From positions 1 through 8,058 of the forward strand of contig SLGS01000042.1 of NCBI GenBank assembly GCA_007136565.1: DNA of 8,058 bases. Reading direction: 5' to 3'. The notes under the pieces were generated by a model. That model saw only the letters and a list, made by a program, of their open reading frames with translations. It made no database searches and was not told where the DNA came from. The first letter of the stretch is position 1, and the number at the start of each line of letters is the position of its first letter. This stretch comes from Clostridia bacterium. GTDB lineage: Bacteria; Bacillota; Sulfobacillia; SLMV01. Below are positions 6,843-8,058 of this stretch, piece after piece. The position numbers were made by a program, and so were the translations under genes.

Positions 6843-6861
6843 TGGTGACGTTCGACGCGAT

Positions 6862-6946
6862 GCCGAGGTGGCGGAATTGGTCTACGCGTGCGACTCAAAA
6901 TCGTATGGGGCAACCCCCCTTGTGGGTTCGAGTCCCACCCTCGGCA
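6862..6946 (+). tRNA. tRNA-Leu, anticodon CAA
   Basis: Reads UUG codons. The acceptor stem GCCGAGG (6862-6868) pairs with CCTCGGC (6939-6945), and A6946 is the discriminator base that leucine tRNAs require. The anticodon stem 6889-6893/6901-6905 encloses the loop CTCAAAA with CAA at 6896-6898. A long variable arm (about 6906-6921, TGGGG and CCCCC) is typical of class II leucine tRNAs. The T arm is GTGGG-TTCGAGT-CCCAC (6922-6938). The D region contains GGCGGAATTGG. CCA is not encoded. It stands alone, with its own promoter and terminator, and is the only plus-strand gene here. Confidence 0.97.
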
Positions 6947-6951
6947 CAGCC

Positions 6952-6986
6952 GACGATCACCTCACTTCGAGGTGATCGTCTTTTTT
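6952..6986 (+). terminator. Intrinsic terminator of tRNA-Leu
   Basis: A perfect 12-bp stem, GACGATCACCTC (6952-6963) with GAGGTGATCGTC (6969-6980), loop ACTTC, followed by six T residues. It begins 5 bases after the tRNA. No matching T-run is present for the minus strand, so it works in one direction. Confidence 0.95.
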
Positions 6987-7013
6987 GCCTCCATATTTTC
7001 TCCGACGTGATAA

Positions 7014-7026
7014 GGGGCGTTGCCCC
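7014..7026 (-). terminator. Possible weak terminator hairpin after the 157-aa gene
   Basis: The minus strand reads GGGGC-AAC-GCCCC followed by TTATC, 44 bases after the TAG stop of the secreted-protein gene. The stem is short and the U-tract poor. Some barrier is expected here because transcription would otherwise run antisense through the tRNA. Confidence 0.25.
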
Positions 7027-7069
7027 GGCCCGGCGCCGCGATCGGGGTTTCGCGAGGACGGTTTCCAGG

Positions 7070-7543
7070 CTACGGGAACATGCCGGCGACCCGCGCCCCC
7101 GCTCGAAACAGTAAAGCCCTAAACCCGTTGATCGGTCCCACGCCCGAGATCCGTATATCGTCGCCTATGACCTCGAGCAACGCCTTACCGGAATTTTCGG
7201 CGCGTAATCTCTCCACGGTCCCGGGGCGGACCTGTATTCGAAGCGTCGGATTGTCGGGCCCCCGTGGCAAGTAATCCACGATGGCGGAATACGAATCGGT
7301 CACCGCACCGATGACCTCGGCGCTTCCCTCTTCGGCCTCGAGGAGGATCTCCACCCTCTGGGAACGGACCAGGAAACGAAGGAGGCCCGGGATGCTGTCG
7401 AGGTTGTAATTATAGGTGGCGGTGTACTCGGAAAGCTGGTTGAAATAGCTCCTGGCCTCGACTACGCCCCCCGGGAAGACGAAGACACCGAGGGATAGCA
7501 ACAGCGCTAAGGCGATGACTCGCACGAAGGAGTGGGCTCTCAT
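7070..7543 (-). CDS. Secreted protein of unknown function, 157 aa
   Basis: I do not recognise the family. From the ATG at 7543 (AGAGGA nine bases upstream) the product has a typical Sec signal peptide: Arg-containing N-region, hydrophobic core at about 9-24, and a V-E-A site at 28-30 before RSYFNQL. The mature part is about 127 aa without cysteines: YTATYNYNLDSIPG (40-53), then predicted strand-rich segments VEILLEAEEG, YSAIVDYLP and LRIQVRPGTV, then ALLEVIGDDIRISG, ending hydrophobic-basic (FRALLFRAGARVAGMFP). An ATG at 7588 would put 15 residues ahead of the signal and has no ribosome binding site. It lies 116 bp after dnaE on the same strand, where acc/pfk genes often stand in Clostridia, so this may be a lineage-specific insertion. 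It could be a cell-envelope or sporulation protein, but nothing proves that. Confidence 0.75.
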   Translation of the reverse strand: MRAHSFVRVIALALLLSLGVFVFPGGVVEARSYFNQLSEYTATYNYNLDSIPGLLRFLVRSQRVEILLEAEEGSAEVIGAVTDSYSAIVDYLPRGPDNPTLRIQVRPGTVERLRAENSGKALLEVIGDDIRISGVGPINGFRALLFRAGARVAGMFP

Positions 7544-7659
7544 GGTGTAGGGTCCTCTCTCGGCCGCCCGGGGCCTCGCTATTTCCATCGATCACATACT
7601 TCGGCGGGATGGGTTTCCTTCCTCCACCCGAAGCCGCGCGCTTTCCCCCGGGGACCGGA

Positions 7660-8058
7660 TCAGTCGCCCGGGCCCCGGAGCGCAAACGTACCCGATCCCA
7701 ACAGGGATTCCACTGCGGACCCGAGTCCGCTGTGCGGGGACACGTTGAAGCGCGCCCCCGCGCGTATCACGCAACCGCGATCCTCGAAGCGCAGGAACAC
7801 CGGGGATTCCCCGCGATTCTCTCCGAGCAAACACCGGAGCTGCTCCATCTTGACGGGATCCTCCAGGGCGGCGTCGGCGCGTATTATGACCCGCCTGATA
7901 CTACCGGGCCAGGCGAAGCTGTCGGCCTTGATGCCGGGCTGCTCGCCCCGGTGGCTAACCCTGCCCCGGACCAGGACCACGGCCTCGTCGAAAAGGTACT
8001 CGGCGTATTCCTCGAAGACCCCGGGGAAGACCACCACCTCGGTTTTGCCCGAGAAGTC
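7660..8058 (-). CDS. dnaE: DNA polymerase III alpha subunit, C-terminal part (partial)
   Basis: The last 132 codons of the replicative polymerase subunit; the 5' portion runs off the right edge. The visible part is the C-terminal OB-fold and tail. GKTEVVVFPGVFEEYAEYL, followed by EAVVLVRGRVSHRGEQPGIKADSF, is the standard DnaE OB-fold signature (vvvFP..y...L, vvv.GrV). After it come RRVIIRADAALEDPVKMEQL, ESPVFLRFEDRGCVIRAG and NVSPHSGLGSAVESLLG, matching the small C-terminal domain of long DnaE1-type proteins. No catalytic residue lies in this segment, so activity cannot be judged. The TGA stop is at 7660-7662, and the next gene starts 116 bp downstream with no clear terminator between them. 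Confidence 0.92.
   Translation of the reverse strand, partial: DFSGKTEVVVFPGVFEEYAEYLFDEAVVLVRGRVSHRGEQPGIKADSFAWPGSIRRVIIRADAALEDPVKMEQLRCLLGENRGESPVFLRFEDRGCVIRAGARFNVSPHSGLGSAVESLLGSGTFALRGPGD

Noticed and set aside
6739..6975. Small plus-strand frame spanning the tRNA
   Set aside because: Its apparent motif (AELVYACDSKSYGATPLVG) is just the translated tRNA-Leu, a well-known false protein call.
7410..7834. Two minus-strand frames overlapping the secreted-protein and dnaE genes
   Set aside because: They are alternate frames of the supported genes with Arg/Pro/Gly-rich products and no recognised motif.
1..8058. CRISPR array, insertion sequence, prophage or defence island
   Set aside because: No regularly spaced direct repeats, no transposase, integrase or phage motifs, and gene content and base composition look uniform core genome throughout.

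Overview
This 8,058-bp window is GC-rich bacterial chromosome carrying housekeeping genes. I see no insertion sequence, prophage gene, CRISPR array or integrase. All nine protein genes are on the minus strand, and one tRNA gene is on the plus strand. The order polA-mutM-(small ORF)-coaE-lytic transglycosylase, the dnaE-type DNA polymerase III nearby, strong AGGAGG-type ribosome binding sites, many GTG/TTG starts and an ECF sigma/zinc-finger anti-sigma pair together suggest a high-GC member of the Bacillota (Clostridia- or Limnochordia-like). That placement is inference from gene order and style, not from a phylogenetic marker analysis.

Layout, following minus-strand transcription from the right edge. 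(1) 8058-7660: C-terminal 132 codons of dnaE, whose 5' part lies outside the window. (2) 7543-7070: a 157-aa protein with a signal peptide that I do not recognise. (3) 6862-6946, plus strand: tRNA-Leu(CAA), with a very clear promoter and an intrinsic terminator. (4) 6635-4975: an ECF sigma factor and a membrane anti-sigma factor joined by an ATGA overlap, with an extended -10 promoter in front, divergent from the tRNA. (5) 4882-8: a compact cluster polA, mutM, a 74-aa unknown protein, coaE and a membrane-anchored lytic transglycosylase. After the 6-bp polA/mutM gap, each successive pair overlaps by exactly 4 bp (GTGA, GTGA, TTGA).

PolA and MutM act in DNA repair: MutM excises oxidised purines and PolA fills gaps. 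CoaE makes coenzyme A, and the transglycosylase trims peptidoglycan, so the last two share the transcript rather than a pathway. The sigma/anti-sigma pair would respond to an extracytoplasmic signal; the 93-bp space between it and polA holds a strong hairpin but no obvious terminator, so read-through into the repair operon is possible.

The window is mostly ordinary core genome. The parts most worth a second look are the 74-aa protein translationally coupled between mutM and coaE, the 157-aa secreted protein after dnaE, the hairpin in the polA leader, and the shortened DUF4349-like extracytoplasmic domain of the anti-sigma factor.
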